From assembly GCF_003688405.1 (NCBI RefSeq), contig NZ_REFC01000012.1:496001-560000 (forward strand): a stretch of 64,000 nucleotides of DNA, read 5' to 3'. The notes under the pieces are model-generated. The model was not told the origin of the DNA, did not search any database, and worked only from the letters and a program-made list of their open reading frames with translations. Origin of the DNA: Ulvibacter antarcticus. Its GTDB lineage: Bacteria > Bacteroidota > Bacteroidia > Flavobacteriales > Flavobacteriaceae. The position numbers and the translations under genes are program-made. Within the stretch, counting starts at the first letter, position 1, and every line of letters begins with the position of its first letter. Shown here piece by piece: positions 26,496-34,886 of the stretch.

Positions 26496-27443
26496 GTGAG
26501 AGATTTACGTATTGTTTTTATGGGAACCCCCGAATTCGCAGTTGGTGTGCTTCAAAAACTAATTGAAGAAAAAAAGAACATAGTAGCGGTTATAACAGCA
26601 CCCGACAGGCCCGCCGGACGAGGTAGGAAGTTAAGCTCATCGGCAGTGAAAGAATATGCCGTTTCTCAGGACATTCCAGTATTACAGCCTACGAATTTAA
26701 AATCGGATGCTTTTCTGGAAGAATTGCGGTCATTTAATGCAAACCTACAGATCATTGTGGCATTTAGGATGCTTCCGAAAGTTGTTTGGTCGATGCCGGA
26801 ATATGGTACATTTAATCTTCATGCTTCACTTTTACCTCAATATCGTGGCGCGGCTCCAATAAACTGGGCTATTATAAACAGAGAATCACAAACCGGAGTT
26901 ACGACCTTCTTTATTGATGAAAAGATTGATACCGGAGAGATAATCTTAAAGTCGGAAGTCCCAATCAAGGATACTGAGAATGTTGGAAGTTTACATGATA
27001 GCTTAATGGAGATAGGAAGTGAGCTTGTTGTTGAAACTGTGACTTATATTGAAAACGGCGATGTAAAAACTATTGCACAGCCAAAAAGTGACATCTTAAA
27101 AGAAGCTCCAAAACTCACATCCGAAAATACCAGAATCGATTGGACCAAAAGTGGTTTGGAAATAGATGCCTTAATTAGAGGGCTGTCTCCTTATCCTGTA
27201 GCATGGTGTGAACTTACGAATAATGAGGAAATACTAAAGGTAAAAATATACGCGGCTACATTTGAAGAGGAAGAGCATATTTTGGCAATTGGTTTTATCG
27301 AGGCGGGTAAAAAAGAAATGAAAGTAGCAGTAAAAGATGGTTACCTTAATATTACGGAAATCCAACTTCCTGGAAAGCGAAAAATGGAGATCAGTGCGCT
27401 CTTAAATGGATATTCTTTTAGTGAGGAAGCAAAACTTATGTAA
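26496..27443 (+). CDS. fmt: Methionyl-tRNA formyltransferase
   Basis: Formylates initiator Met-tRNA with 10-formyltetrahydrofolate. 315 residues, GTG start (MRDLRIVFMGTPEFAV). The PDRPAGRGRKL loop, the signature LLPQYRGAAPINWAI with catalytic Asn/His region (FNLHASLLP), and the C-terminal OB-like domain (IDWTKSGLEIDALIRGLSPYP) are all present. Lies 53 bp after recQ, probably in the same transcript. Confidence 0.95.
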   Translation: MRDLRIVFMGTPEFAVGVLQKLIEEKKNIVAVITAPDRPAGRGRKLSSSAVKEYAVSQDIPVLQPTNLKSDAFLEELRSFNANLQIIVAFRMLPKVVWSMPEYGTFNLHASLLPQYRGAAPINWAIINRESQTGVTTFFIDEKIDTGEIILKSEVPIKDTENVGSLHDSLMEIGSELVVETVTYIENGDVKTIAQPKSDILKEAPKLTSENTRIDWTKSGLEIDALIRGLSPYPVAWCELTNNEEILKVKIYAATFEEEEHILAIGFIEAGKKEMKVAVKDGYLNITEIQLPGKRKMEISALLNGYSFSEEAKLM

Positions 27444-27546
27444 AGCCTTACTACCATTGGAATCCCAAAATTCCTACAAAATACGCTGTGTTTATTAACA
27501 AACTCCCGAAGTTATCAACAAATACGCCTATTTAGCGCGCTATTAC

Positions 27547-27576
27547 TTGCCTGAACCGATATTCCTGTTAAATTTG
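27547..27576 (+). promoter_or_regulatory. Promoter of the HU gene (both boxes)
   Basis: TTG at 27547-27549, a 19-bp spacer, then TAAATTTG at 27569-27576: a full match to the Bacteroidetes -33/-7 arrangement, 47 bp before the HU ATG. Confidence 0.65.
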
Positions 27577-27623
27577 TATAGCAATTTATTAAAGTTTAAT
27601 CAACAATTTAATTTTATCAAACT

Positions 27624-27896
27624 ATGAACAAATCAGATTTAATCGATGGAATGGCAGCTGATGCCGGAATTACAAAAGCTGCTTCTAAAAAAGCATTAGA
27701 GTCATTTTTAGGTAACGTACAAGGGTCACTTAAAAAAGGAAACAGAGTTTCATTAGTAGGTTTCGGATCTTGGTCAGTATCTAAAAGAGCTGCAAGAGAA
27801 GGAAGAAACCCACAAACTGGAAAGACTATTAAAATTGCTGCTAAAAAAGTAGTGAAATTTAAAGCAGGTTCAGATTTACAAAGTAGTGTGAACTAA
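27624..27896 (+). CDS. HU family DNA-binding protein
   Basis: A 90-residue histone-like protein that bends DNA as a dimer and organises the nucleoid. The signature FGSWSVSKRAAREGRNPQTGKTI (quoted in part: RNPQTGKTI) forms the DNA-binding arm with the intercalating proline. Length and spacing are standard. Codons are strongly biased towards A/T-ending and GCT/AAA, as in highly expressed genes. Has its own promoter and a strong terminator. Confidence 0.96.
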   Translation: MNKSDLIDGMAADAGITKAASKKALESFLGNVQGSLKKGNRVSLVGFGSWSVSKRAAREGRNPQTGKTIKIAAKKVVKFKAGSDLQSSVN

Positions 27897-27919
27897 ATTG
27901 TAATAAATATTTTATACAG

Positions 27920-27952
27920 AAACCCTCTTTTGATAGTCAAAAGAGGGTTTTT
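27920..27952 (+). terminator. Terminator of the HU gene
   Basis: A 12-bp stem (AAACCCTCTTTT / AAAAGAGGGTTT) with a 7-nt loop followed by T residues. Confidence 0.9.
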
Positions 27953-28034
27953 GCCGTTATAGTGGGAAGTTATACACAATAAATTGGTTAATTAAAAATT
28001 ATTTAATTAGATTTAAATAACTAAAACCAACCAA

Positions 28035-28595
28035 ATGACAACGCTTAAACCAACAAAAGGTGTTCTTCTTGTAGCGGAACCGACGATAATTGGAGATGTT
28101 TCGTTTAACAGATCTGTCGTGTTGTTAGCCGAATATAACGAAAGTGGATCGGTGGGGTTTATTCTCAACAAACCTCTAGAATACCGATTAAAAGACTTTA
28201 TCCCTGAGGTAAATTCGAATTTAAAGGTATATAATGGCGGTCCTGTAGAGCAAGACAATTTATACTTTATACATAGAATTCCCGAAATCATTCCAGATAG
28301 TATTGAAATTTCGAACGGCATTTATTGGGGCGGTGATTTTAAGGCGATTATAGGATTATTGCAGGAGAATAAATTAAAGTCAGATCAAATTCGTTTCTTC
28401 CTAGGCTATTCGGGCTGGGCTAACGAGCAATTAGAGCAGGAATTACAGGTTAATAGCTGGGTGGTAGTTCCCAATGACTATAAAAATGATATCATCGGAA
28501 AATCGAACGATGATTTTTGGAAAGAGAAGATGATAGAATTTGGTGGTGACTATGTAATTTGGTCTAATGCCCCCGAAAACCCTTCATTTAATTAA
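28035..28595 (+). CDS. YqgE/AlgH family protein
   Basis: 186 residues of the UPF0301 (YqgE/AlgH) family. The N-terminal block PTKGVLLVAEPTIIGDVSFNRSVVLL and GSVGFILNKPL are diagnostic (quoted in part), as are NGGPVEQDNLYFIH and FLGYSGWANEQLEQEL. The fold is known but the function is not; AlgH was first linked to alginate regulation in Pseudomonas. Convergent with the class IV aminotransferase gene. Confidence 0.93.
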   Translation: MTTLKPTKGVLLVAEPTIIGDVSFNRSVVLLAEYNESGSVGFILNKPLEYRLKDFIPEVNSNLKVYNGGPVEQDNLYFIHRIPEIIPDSIEISNGIYWGGDFKAIIGLLQENKLKSDQIRFFLGYSGWANEQLEQELQVNSWVVVPNDYKNDIIGKSNDDFWKEKMIEFGGDYVIWSNAPENPSFN

Positions 28596-28603
28596 TAGAT
28601 TTC

Positions 28604-29470
28604 TTATCCTAATCTAGCTTTCAGATTTAATTTGGCCAACAACTCTTTTGCTACTTTGTTAGTGTACTCTTTTTTGCGATATTTTGTGATGGGTTGAATC
28701 CCCATAATTACGTTGGTCGTAAACATTTCATCCGCTTTCTGCAATTCGAATGGTGATACTGAAGCTTCTTCTAAAGTATAATCGGGTAGTTGTTTGCAAA
28801 TAGCTATGAGTTGTTTTCGTAAAATACCATTGAGGCATCCATCTGCTAATGGTGGTGTTTTAATATTGGTACCATTCACTAAAAAAAGGTTGCCATTTAG
28901 CGCTTCAACAACCTGTTTGTTTTCATTAAGTAGTAGACAATTGTGATAGTCATTTTCCGAAGCAAAAATACTTCCTAACACATTTATAATCTTGTTATTG
29001 GATTTTAATGTAGAAAGCAATCCGGAAGTTATAAAGTGATCTTTAAAAAGTTCTACTTCATAAAATATGTCGTTTAGTGTATAAAACGGTGCATCCAATT
29101 CTTCCGAAGTAATCATATACGAAACATCGTTCGTCGATGGATGGTACCTCCCTCCTTCTTCACGCCACACTAGAATTTTAACTCTGATTGCATTTTTCAC
29201 CTGCCCTACAGCATCCATGTCTTCGGAAAGTGTAGCGATGGTTTTAAAAATTTCATCTTCAAGATATTCTAAGGTAAACGACATGGGGATTTCCATACGT
29301 AGTATTCTCATTGAAGCCATGAGACGAAAATAATGATCTTCCCAAAAAAGCACTTTTCCAGCCGAAACTCTAATGGTTTCAAAAACTGCATCTCCATAAT
29401 TTAGACCACGGTTATCCGGACTTATTGAAGCATCTGATTTTTTGAGTATTGTTCCGTTAAGATTTATCAT
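28604..29470 (-). CDS. Class IV PLP-dependent aminotransferase
   Basis: 288-residue fold-type IV PLP enzyme related to branched-chain aminotransferases and 4-amino-4-deoxychorismate lyase (PabC). The N-terminal GLNYGDAVFETIRV block, the lysine-bearing STLKSNNKIINVLG segment (about 155-170) and the GCLNGILRKQLI phosphate-binding loop are present. I cannot separate the ilvE-like from the pabC-like function by eye; length and the GDAVFET motif lean to PabC/D-amino acid types. The start codon directly follows a terminator-like hairpin with its own T run. Confidence 0.88.
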   Translation of the reverse strand: MINLNGTILKKSDASISPDNRGLNYGDAVFETIRVSAGKVLFWEDHYFRLMASMRILRMEIPMSFTLEYLEDEIFKTIATLSEDMDAVGQVKNAIRVKILVWREEGGRYHPSTNDVSYMITSEELDAPFYTLNDIFYEVELFKDHFITSGLLSTLKSNNKIINVLGSIFASENDYHNCLLLNENKQVVEALNGNLFLVNGTNIKTPPLADGCLNGILRKQLIAICKQLPDYTLEEASVSPFELQKADEMFTTNVIMGIQPITKYRKKEYTNKVAKELLAKLNLKARLG

Positions 29471-29500
29471 AAAAAAAACCGTCCCATTTTATTGAGACGG
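29471..29500 (-). terminator. Hairpin and T run abutting the aminotransferase start codon
   Basis: Minus strand reads CCGTCTC-AATAAAAT-GGGACGG followed by eight T and then ATG. It can terminate the upstream START-like gene (29530-29916). A promoter element (29503-29510) lies just upstream, so transcripts starting there would lack part of the 5' arm. Confidence 0.75.
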
Positions 29501-29502
29501 CG

Positions 29503-29510
29503 CAAAGATA
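29503..29510 (-). promoter_or_regulatory. -7 promoter element of the aminotransferase gene
   Basis: Minus strand TATCTTTG is an exact TAnnTTTG match, lying next to the hairpin at 29479-29500. Confidence 0.5.
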
Positions 29511-29529
29511 TTGAATTTATATAGTTTTA

Positions 29530-29916
29530 TTAGGATGAGCCTAGAATCTGTTTTAACTCAGAAATCATGTTCTCCCACAGCATTTTACCCTCTTCAACTT
29601 CGTCTTCTTCAGCAAAATCGGTGATCATTAAGGATACATCCTTAGTTATTTCATCTACTTGTATGCGAAGCTCAAAAAAGAAATCGGTGCCTTCATCTTC
29701 AACCCATCTAAATTTTATCCGTTCCGGACTTTTCTTACTCAGCAATTTTGCTTCTTCTTCACTTTCAGACCATATAAAAGTAAAAAACTCACCACGTGAG
29801 TTGACATTATCGGCATACCATTCCGACATACCCGAAGGCGTTGAAATATATTGATATAACAGCGTTGGAGAAACGTGTATTGGAAACTCCATTTCGTATT
29901 TAATTTTTTCGTCCAT
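29530..29916 (-). CDS. START-like (AHSA1-type) domain protein
   Basis: A 128-residue SRPBCC-superfamily protein typical of Bacteroidetes: EFPIHVSPTLLYQYISTPSG and SEWYADNV match the START-like family used for AHSA1-type proteins. The C-terminal half is acidic (DFAEEDEVEEGKMLWENM). It may bind a hydrophobic ligand or act as a co-chaperone partner; not proved. Single gene with a hairpin terminator downstream. Confidence 0.88.
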   Translation of the reverse strand: MDEKIKYEMEFPIHVSPTLLYQYISTPSGMSEWYADNVNSRGEFFTFIWSESEEEAKLLSKKSPERIKFRWVEDEGTDFFFELRIQVDEITKDVSLMITDFAEEDEVEEGKMLWENMISELKQILGSS

Positions 29917-30011
29917 AGTTATTGTTAGCTGAGCCCAATATATAGATTTAATTACAAACCTAAAAAGAAAGGGATTAGATTTTTTAGATCATTCGACATA
30001 GTTATTTACAA

Positions 30012-30044
30012 AAAAAATCCCTTTCAAACTGAAAGGGATTTTTG
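30012..30044 (-). terminator. Terminator of tRNA-Met
   Basis: A perfect stem of about 13 bp (AAAAATCCCTTTC / GAAAGGGATTTTT) with T run on the minus strand starts right after the tRNA 3' end. Confidence 0.85.
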
Positions 30045-30118
30045 TAGCGAGAACGAGACTTGAACTCGTGACCTCCGGGTTATGAATCCGACGCTCTAAC
30101 CACCTGAGCTACCTCGCC
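30045..30118 (-). tRNA. tRNA-Met (anticodon CAT)
   Basis: On the minus strand the 74-nt sequence folds as a cloverleaf: acceptor stem GGCGAGG / TTCTCGCT with discriminator A, D arm GCTC...GAGC, anticodon loop TTCATAA, T arm with GTTCAAGTC. The 3' CCA is not encoded. The anticodon stem lacks the three G-C pairs of the initiator, so elongator Met is most likely; tRNA-Ile2 (modified CAT) cannot be excluded from sequence alone. Confidence 0.95.
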
Positions 30119-30132
30119 GTATTTTAAGTTTG

Positions 30133-30163
30133 CAAAGATAGTAACAAAATGGAGTAGCGCAAA
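30133..30163 (-). promoter_or_regulatory. Promoter of tRNA-Met (both boxes)
   Basis: Minus strand: TTTG (30163-30160), 19-bp spacer, TATCTTTG (30140-30133), then 14 bp to the tRNA 5' end. This is the best promoter match in the window. Confidence 0.8.
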
Positions 30164-30321
30164 TATTAGGTCTAATTTTTTGATAGAAAATTAATCATTT
30201 ATACATAGTGGGTTTTAGGCTACTTACATAACTCTGGAATAGTATTCTAGTCTGCTTTTGAAGGATTAAACGTATTGTAAGCATTTTAAAAAAAAAGGCA
30301 GACTTGTAGCAGGACGTAAAA

Positions 30322-30362
30322 ACCCCTCCGCCTTCGGCACCTCCCCTTAAAATAAGGGGAGG
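30322..30362. repeat. Dispersed palindromic repeat (ACCCCTCCGCC type), copy 1
   Basis: A ~41-bp unit: ACCCCTCCGCCTTCGGC, then a perfect hairpin CCTCCCCTTA / TAAGGGGAGG. Two more copies are at 31733 and 31780. It lies downstream (3' side) of the LRR protein gene and upstream of tRNA-Met. Confidence 0.85.
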
Positions 30363-30408
30363 AGTTATTGAGAAGTCTTTTGAATTAGTTGGATGATAAT
30401 TTGGTAAA

Positions 30409-31497
30409 TTACTTTTTTATCACCTGAAATACACCCGTAATATTATCGGCAGTTATCATTACAAAGTAAGCTCCGGCGCTCAAAGAGGAAATATCTATTG
30501 TTTCTTCTGAATTGTTTGTCTTTTCTGAAAACAGTGTTTGACCAAGTACATTTACGATTTCAATCGAATTTATTTTAGCATTAGCTTCTATAGTAAAATA
30601 GTCTGAAGCAGGATTAGGATAAATGCTAATCGAAGAGGTTTCAAAATCAGTTATTTCTAATAAACAATCGACAAAAACGGTTTGTGGCGGAATATGTGCA
30701 AAGTTATTTTCAGCAAAAGTGATATCGTCCACACAAATTGATTCTAGAATTGGATTATTCGTAGCAAGTAAAATAGTATTACTGTGCCCAGATCCCCAAT
30801 AACACGTATTCCCTTCTACTAATAAGGTATTTCCTCCATTTTTTAAATTGATATATTCCAGAAAATTATTGCTTCCAACGGTTACTGAACAGAGCAGTGG
30901 ATTTTGCGAGAAATCGAATTCAGTGAAGGAATTTCCAGCTACAAGATCAATATTAGACAAGATAGGGTTTTGGGTCACATCAATAGTTGATAGCTGATTA
31001 TTTCCCATACTTAAGGATGCCAAACTTGGTATTTGAGTTACATCCAACTCCACAAGTTCATTGTTCGATCCCCAGAGTATTTCAATATTTGGATTGTTCG
31101 AAAGATCTAATTCCGAAATGCTATTACCTGTAAACCATAACCGTCTTAATTGGTCATTATTAGAAATATTGAGCGTTTCCAATTGATTATATTCTATCAG
31201 CAACTCCTCTAATATGGGATTGTTAGTGAAATCTACCGTTGTCAAGTTATTGAAACTCAAATACAACCGACTAATATTGACAAAAGCTTCAATTCCTGTA
31301 ATGTCAGAAATATTTCTACTATTAGCGATGATCACTCCAGCATTCTCGGCTTCACTTACTTGAATTTCACCATCGGCATTCAAGTCAACATTGGATTCCA
31401 AAATAGCAGCTTTAAAATTAGGATCAGGGATATTTACTATTTGAGCTGATGAAACTATAGAGATTAACATAAGGAAGACGAGTAGTTGATTTTTCAT
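30409..31497 (-). CDS. Secreted leucine-rich-repeat protein with type IX secretion sorting domain
   Basis: 362 residues: signal peptide (MKNQLLVFLMLISIVSSAQ), an opening PDPNFKAAILES block common to LRR proteins of this group, about eight LRR-like units of ~21 residues (LTTVDFTNNPILEELLIEYN, LETLNISNNDQLRRLWF), a cysteine-bearing segment, and a C-terminal T9SS type A domain (SIYPNPASDYFTI and IVNVLGQTLF, ending VFQVIKK). T9SS would export it across the outer membrane to the surface or medium. Ligand unknown; LRRs of this type often bind proteins or glycans. Confidence 0.9.
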   Translation of the reverse strand: MKNQLLVFLMLISIVSSAQIVNIPDPNFKAAILESNVDLNADGEIQVSEAENAGVIIANSRNISDITGIEAFVNISRLYLSFNNLTTVDFTNNPILEELLIEYNQLETLNISNNDQLRRLWFTGNSISELDLSNNPNIEILWGSNNELVELDVTQIPSLASLSMGNNQLSTIDVTQNPILSNIDLVAGNSFTEFDFSQNPLLCSVTVGSNNFLEYINLKNGGNTLLVEGNTCYWGSGHSNTILLATNNPILESICVDDITFAENNFAHIPPQTVFVDCLLEITDFETSSISIYPNPASDYFTIEANAKINSIEIVNVLGQTLFSEKTNNSEETIDISSLSAGAYFVMITADNITGVFQVIKK

Positions 31498-31587
31498 GAT
31501 GAATATATTTAATGTGAACCTATTGAATATAAGTGTTTTATGGTTTAAATGAAAGGAGATAGAAGGAAAGTTAAATGAAACTTAAGG

Positions 31588-31615
31588 TTCACTGCTCAAT
31601 GTTCACCGCTCACTC
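31588..31615. repeat. Short heptamer array, TTCACTG-like, 4 units
   Basis: TTCACTG, CTCAATG, TTCACCG, CTCACTC in register. Related in sequence to the TTCAGTG array at 6859 and placed just before the WGNTGGR array. Confidence 0.65.
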
Positions 31616-31620
31616 TTGAT

Positions 31621-31690
31621 AGTTGGATGCTGGATGCTGGAAGTTGGATGCTGGATGCTGGATGCTGGGAGTTGGGAGTTGGGAGTTGAT
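31621..31690. repeat. Degenerate heptamer array, unit WGNTGGR, 10 units
   Basis: Exactly ten heptamers: AGTTGGA, TGCTGGA, AGTTGGG and similar. Lies between the LRR gene and the hisS 3' end. The rest of the 31498-31889 gap holds the two ACCCCTCCGCC repeats and AT-rich sequence with no ORF I would call. Confidence 0.95.
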
Positions 31691-31732
31691 TTGAAATATA
31701 TTTATGAGCTTCCGTTAAAATTCATGTTTTTT

Positions 31733-31773
31733 ACCCCTCCGCCTTCGGCACCTCCCCTTAAAAAAAAGGGAGG
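31733..31773. repeat. Dispersed palindromic repeat (ACCCCTCCGCC type), copy 2
   Basis: Same unit as at 30322 with hairpin CCTCCCCTTA / AAGGGAGG and a longer A-rich loop. Confidence 0.85.
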
Positions 31774-31779
31774 AGAATT

Positions 31780-31820
31780 ACCCCTCCGCCGTTGGCACCT
31801 CCCCTTAAAAAAAGGGGAGG
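31780..31820. repeat. Dispersed palindromic repeat (ACCCCTCCGCC type), copy 3
   Basis: Tandem neighbour of copy 2, six bases away, with CCGCCGTTGGC in place of CCGCCTTCGGC. Confidence 0.85.
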
Positions 31821-31889
31821 AGAATTTGTATATACTTTCTAAAAGTCTATTGTGATTTTGTTAAAATACTGAGTATTGAGTATCGAACA

Positions 31890-33257
31890 TTATTTCAATT
31901 TAGCTACTAACACATCAAAACTAACCTCTTGTTGCTCCCCGCTTTTCATATTTTTAAGCGTATAGGTTTCTGAAGCCATTTCATTGTCTCCAGCGAGTAC
32001 CGCAAATGGAATATTCCGTTTATCAGCATAACCCATTTGTTTCCCCATTTTAGCTGCATCAGGATATAATTCTGAAGGGATATTTGCTCTTCTAAGCTTA
32101 GTGATTGCTTTCATAGCATACAAAGATTCTGCTTCTCCAAAATTGATAAAAAGCACCTTTGTATTTTCTGAAACAGTTTCAGGAAATAAGTCTAATTCTT
32201 CCAGGACGAGGGCAATTCGGTCTAATCCGAAAGAGATACCTACGCCGCTAATATCTTTCATTCCGAAGATGCCGGTAAGGTCATCATAACGTCCGCCACC
32301 GCCTATGCTTCCCATTTTTACTTCGGAAGGGGCCGCTACTTCAAAAATAGCTCCTGTGTAGTAATTAAGTCCGCGTGCGAGTGTTACATCGATCTCAAGA
32401 GCTGCGGTTTGCAAACCAAGTGTTTCAACCGAAGCGACAATAAATTCCAAATCTGAAACTCCTTCTAGGCCGATTTCAGAAGTAGTTAATAATTTTTTTA
32501 ACTGTGCTAACTTTTCAGAAGCACTTCCGAAGAAAGAAAATAAAGGTTGTAATTTAGTAAGTGCAGTTTCAGAAATTCCTTTCTCAAGCATCTCCTTTTT
32601 TACACCTTCTTCCCCTACTTTATCTAGTTTATCTAAGGCAACGGTAAAATCGATCAGCTTATCCTCGGCGCCAATCACTTCAGCAATCCCACTTAAAATT
32701 TTACGGTTGTTTAATTTTATGGTAACTCCGTCGAGTCTCAAGTTAGAAAAAACAGCATCATACAACTGAACCAACTCCACTTCCTGCCAAAGAGACTTTG
32801 ATCCCACCACATCCGCATCACATTGAAAAAACTCCTGAAAGCGACCGTGTTGTGGTCTATCGGCTCTCCATACCGGCTGAATCTGATACCTCTTAAAAGG
32901 AAATGTTATATCATTTTGGTGTTGTACAACGTATCTCGCGAAGGGTACGGTAAGGTCATATCGCAATGCTTTTTCGGCAAGTGAATTCGAAAATCTAGCC
33001 AAATTTCCTTCTTCTAAAGCTCGTAAATCTGCCTTTTTCACCTTTTCACCAGAATTGAGGATCTTGAATATAAGTCGGTCCCCTTCTTCTCCGTACTTTC
33101 CAAGAAGTGTTTCAGATTTTTCAAACGAAGGTGTCTCAATAGGCTGATAACCGTAAGAAGTAAAACAGCTCTTTATGGTATTCATAATATAGCTGCGTTT
33201 CGCTACCTCTTCGGGAGAAAAATCACGGGTGCCTTTGGGAATGCTTGGTTTTTTCAA
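31890..33257 (-). CDS. hisS: Histidyl-tRNA synthetase
   Basis: Class II aminoacyl-tRNA synthetase charging tRNA-His in the cytosol. 455 residues: motif 1 region (GTRDFSPEEVAKRSYI), motif 2 (RYQIQPVWRADRPQHGRFQE), the two histidine-specific blocks (LARGLNYYTG and GGGGRYDDL), motif 3 (GVGISFGLDRI), and a C-terminal anticodon-binding domain. The start is TTG at 33257, immediately 3' of a heptamer array, so the whole ribosome-binding region is made of TAACATC repeats. Confidence 0.96.
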   Translation of the reverse strand: MKKPSIPKGTRDFSPEEVAKRSYIMNTIKSCFTSYGYQPIETPSFEKSETLLGKYGEEGDRLIFKILNSGEKVKKADLRALEEGNLARFSNSLAEKALRYDLTVPFARYVVQHQNDITFPFKRYQIQPVWRADRPQHGRFQEFFQCDADVVGSKSLWQEVELVQLYDAVFSNLRLDGVTIKLNNRKILSGIAEVIGAEDKLIDFTVALDKLDKVGEEGVKKEMLEKGISETALTKLQPLFSFFGSASEKLAQLKKLLTTSEIGLEGVSDLEFIVASVETLGLQTAALEIDVTLARGLNYYTGAIFEVAAPSEVKMGSIGGGGRYDDLTGIFGMKDISGVGISFGLDRIALVLEELDLFPETVSENTKVLFINFGEAESLYAMKAITKLRRANIPSELYPDAAKMGKQMGYADKRNIPFAVLAGDNEMASETYTLKNMKSGEQQEVSFDVLVAKLK

Positions 33258-33319
33258 GATGTTAGATGTTAGATGTTAGATGTTAGATGTTAGATGTTAG
33301 ATGTTAGATGTTAGATGTT
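33258..33319. repeat. Heptamer array, unit GATGTTA (~8.7 copies), against the hisS start codon
   Basis: Perfect 7-bp tandem repeats begin at the base adjoining the hisS start codon. Copy-number change would alter the leader length of hisS without touching the coding frame. Confidence 0.95.
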
Positions 33320-33579
33320 TAAAAACTACTCAATCACTTGGTAATAAAATATAAGCAGCCTATTTAATTCAAATTAATTTTAAAAGGATCTATAAATCCT
33401 TTCCTCAACAGATCAAGGCTTTTGTCTTATGACTTAAGTCTTTTATCTAAAAGCGGAGCAGTCTTATATCTAAGAGCATAGCGATCTTACTTCTTAGGAT
33501 GCAAATATCTTAAATAATTAGAGAAATTGTAACATTATCGTAGCTTTATAGTCTAACGATAAATACTTCGACCGACCCT
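33320..33579. other. Gene-free stretch between hisS and the ABC permease
   Basis: No ORF, tRNA or clear terminator seen. A weak heptamer-like run (TTTTGTC, TTATGAC, TTAAGTC, TTTTATC) lies around 33420-33447. It must contain the promoters of both divergent genes, but no clear TAnnTTTG with a -33 box was found. Confidence 0.6.
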
Positions 33580-34818
33580 ATGTTTTCACTGTTTCGCGAA
33601 AATGTGCGTATAGCACTGGACTCCATTAGAACACAGCTTCTTAGAACGATTCTCACCATTATTATTATTGGGATTGGGATTTGGGCTTTAGTTGGGATTT
33701 TAAGCGCAGTAAAAGCATTAGAAAACACCATTTCGAGTGACTTCTCCTCTATGGGCTCTAACACCTTTAATATTCAGCGATACGAGTTTACAGTACAACG
33801 TCAAGGCGGGGAACGTGAAAAAATTAATCCGGTAATTGCCTATAATGACGTTCGTGAATTTATTGACACTTATTCCTTCCCTTTTACCAAAACGTCAGTT
33901 TCATTTATGGGAACGGCAGGTGCCGAAGTGAAATTCGAGAACGAAAAAACCGATCCCGAAGTTCAGGTTTTAGGTATTAATGAAAATTACCTCGATAACA
34001 CCGGTACCAAGATAGAGCAAGGAAGAAACCTAAATATTTTCGATATAGAGAACAATAATAAGGTCTGTATAATAGGTTCCGATTTTTTAAAGAATCTATT
34101 CACTAATGATGATCCGCTTAATAAAACGATTAGTATTCGCGGTGTAAAATTTAAAGTAGTTGGGATTTTGGAATCGAAGGGCGCCACCTTCGGAAATAAT
34201 CAGGATCTCAAAGTACTTATTCCAATACAAGTAGCTAGAGGGATTTTTACACAGCCTAATATCGATTATACGATTAGCATAAAGGTAGATGATAAAGAAA
34301 TGATGCAAGGCGCTCAGGATGCAGCGATAGTTACTTTTCGGAACGTTCGCGGGTTGAATCCGATAGAGAAAAGCAACTTCGGAATTGAACGCAGCGATGA
34401 CCTTATTAATCGCATAGCTACGATTACCGGCTATCTGGAAGTTGCCGCATGGATTATTAGTATCATTACAATTTTAGGCTCCTCAATCGCCTTAATGAAC
34501 ATAATGTTGGTTTCAGTGACAGAAAGAACCCGAGAAATTGGCGTTAGAAAAGCATTAGGTGCTAAAAGTTCCACGATTTCCACTCAGTTTTTTATTGAAA
34601 CCATTGTGATTGGTCAATTTGGAAGTATCCTCGGAATTATTCTTGGAATACTAACAGGCTTCGGATTTGCCAAAGCATTGGATTTCGAATTCTCACTCCC
34701 TTGGTCGGCGATGATCTGGGCTACTATCATCACTTTTATTGTTGCGGTAATTGCTGGTTCTTATCCGGCCGCAAAAGCAGCGAAACTAGATCCAGTGGAG
34801 AGTTTGAGGTATGAGTAG
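33580..34818 (+). CDS. ABC transporter permease, MacB/FtsX type
   Basis: 412 residues with the MacB layout: one N-terminal membrane helix (about 20-45), a periplasmic MacB-PCD domain (about 50-280), and three C-terminal helices in an FtsX domain (about 290-405; EVAAWIISIITILGSSIALMN, RTREIGVRKALGAK). MacB-like permeases act as mechanotransmission pumps for peptides, lipids or drugs and need a separate ATPase. No ATPase gene is adjacent, so the partner is elsewhere. Heptamer and other repeats follow directly. Confidence 0.9.
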   Translation: MFSLFRENVRIALDSIRTQLLRTILTIIIIGIGIWALVGILSAVKALENTISSDFSSMGSNTFNIQRYEFTVQRQGGEREKINPVIAYNDVREFIDTYSFPFTKTSVSFMGTAGAEVKFENEKTDPEVQVLGINENYLDNTGTKIEQGRNLNIFDIENNNKVCIIGSDFLKNLFTNDDPLNKTISIRGVKFKVVGILESKGATFGNNQDLKVLIPIQVARGIFTQPNIDYTISIKVDDKEMMQGAQDAAIVTFRNVRGLNPIEKSNFGIERSDDLINRIATITGYLEVAAWIISIITILGSSIALMNIMLVSVTERTREIGVRKALGAKSSTISTQFFIETIVIGQFGSILGIILGILTGFGFAKALDFEFSLPWSAMIWATIITFIVAVIAGSYPAAKAAKLDPVESLRYE

Positions 34819-34848
34819 TCAGTAGTCAGTAGTCAGTAGTCAGTAGTC
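34814..34848. repeat. Heptamer array, unit AGTAGTC, 5 copies
   Basis: Five exact units. The first overlaps the last codons and the stop of the permease gene. Confidence 0.95.
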
Positions 34849-34886
34849 AAAATTATAATTCTCCTTTTCAAAACTCTTTCTACTTC

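Noticed and set aside
30045-30118. tRNA-Ile2 or initiator tRNA identity
   Set aside because: The anticodon stem lacks the G-C triplet of the initiator; Ile2 cannot be excluded without modification data, but elongator Met is the simplest call.
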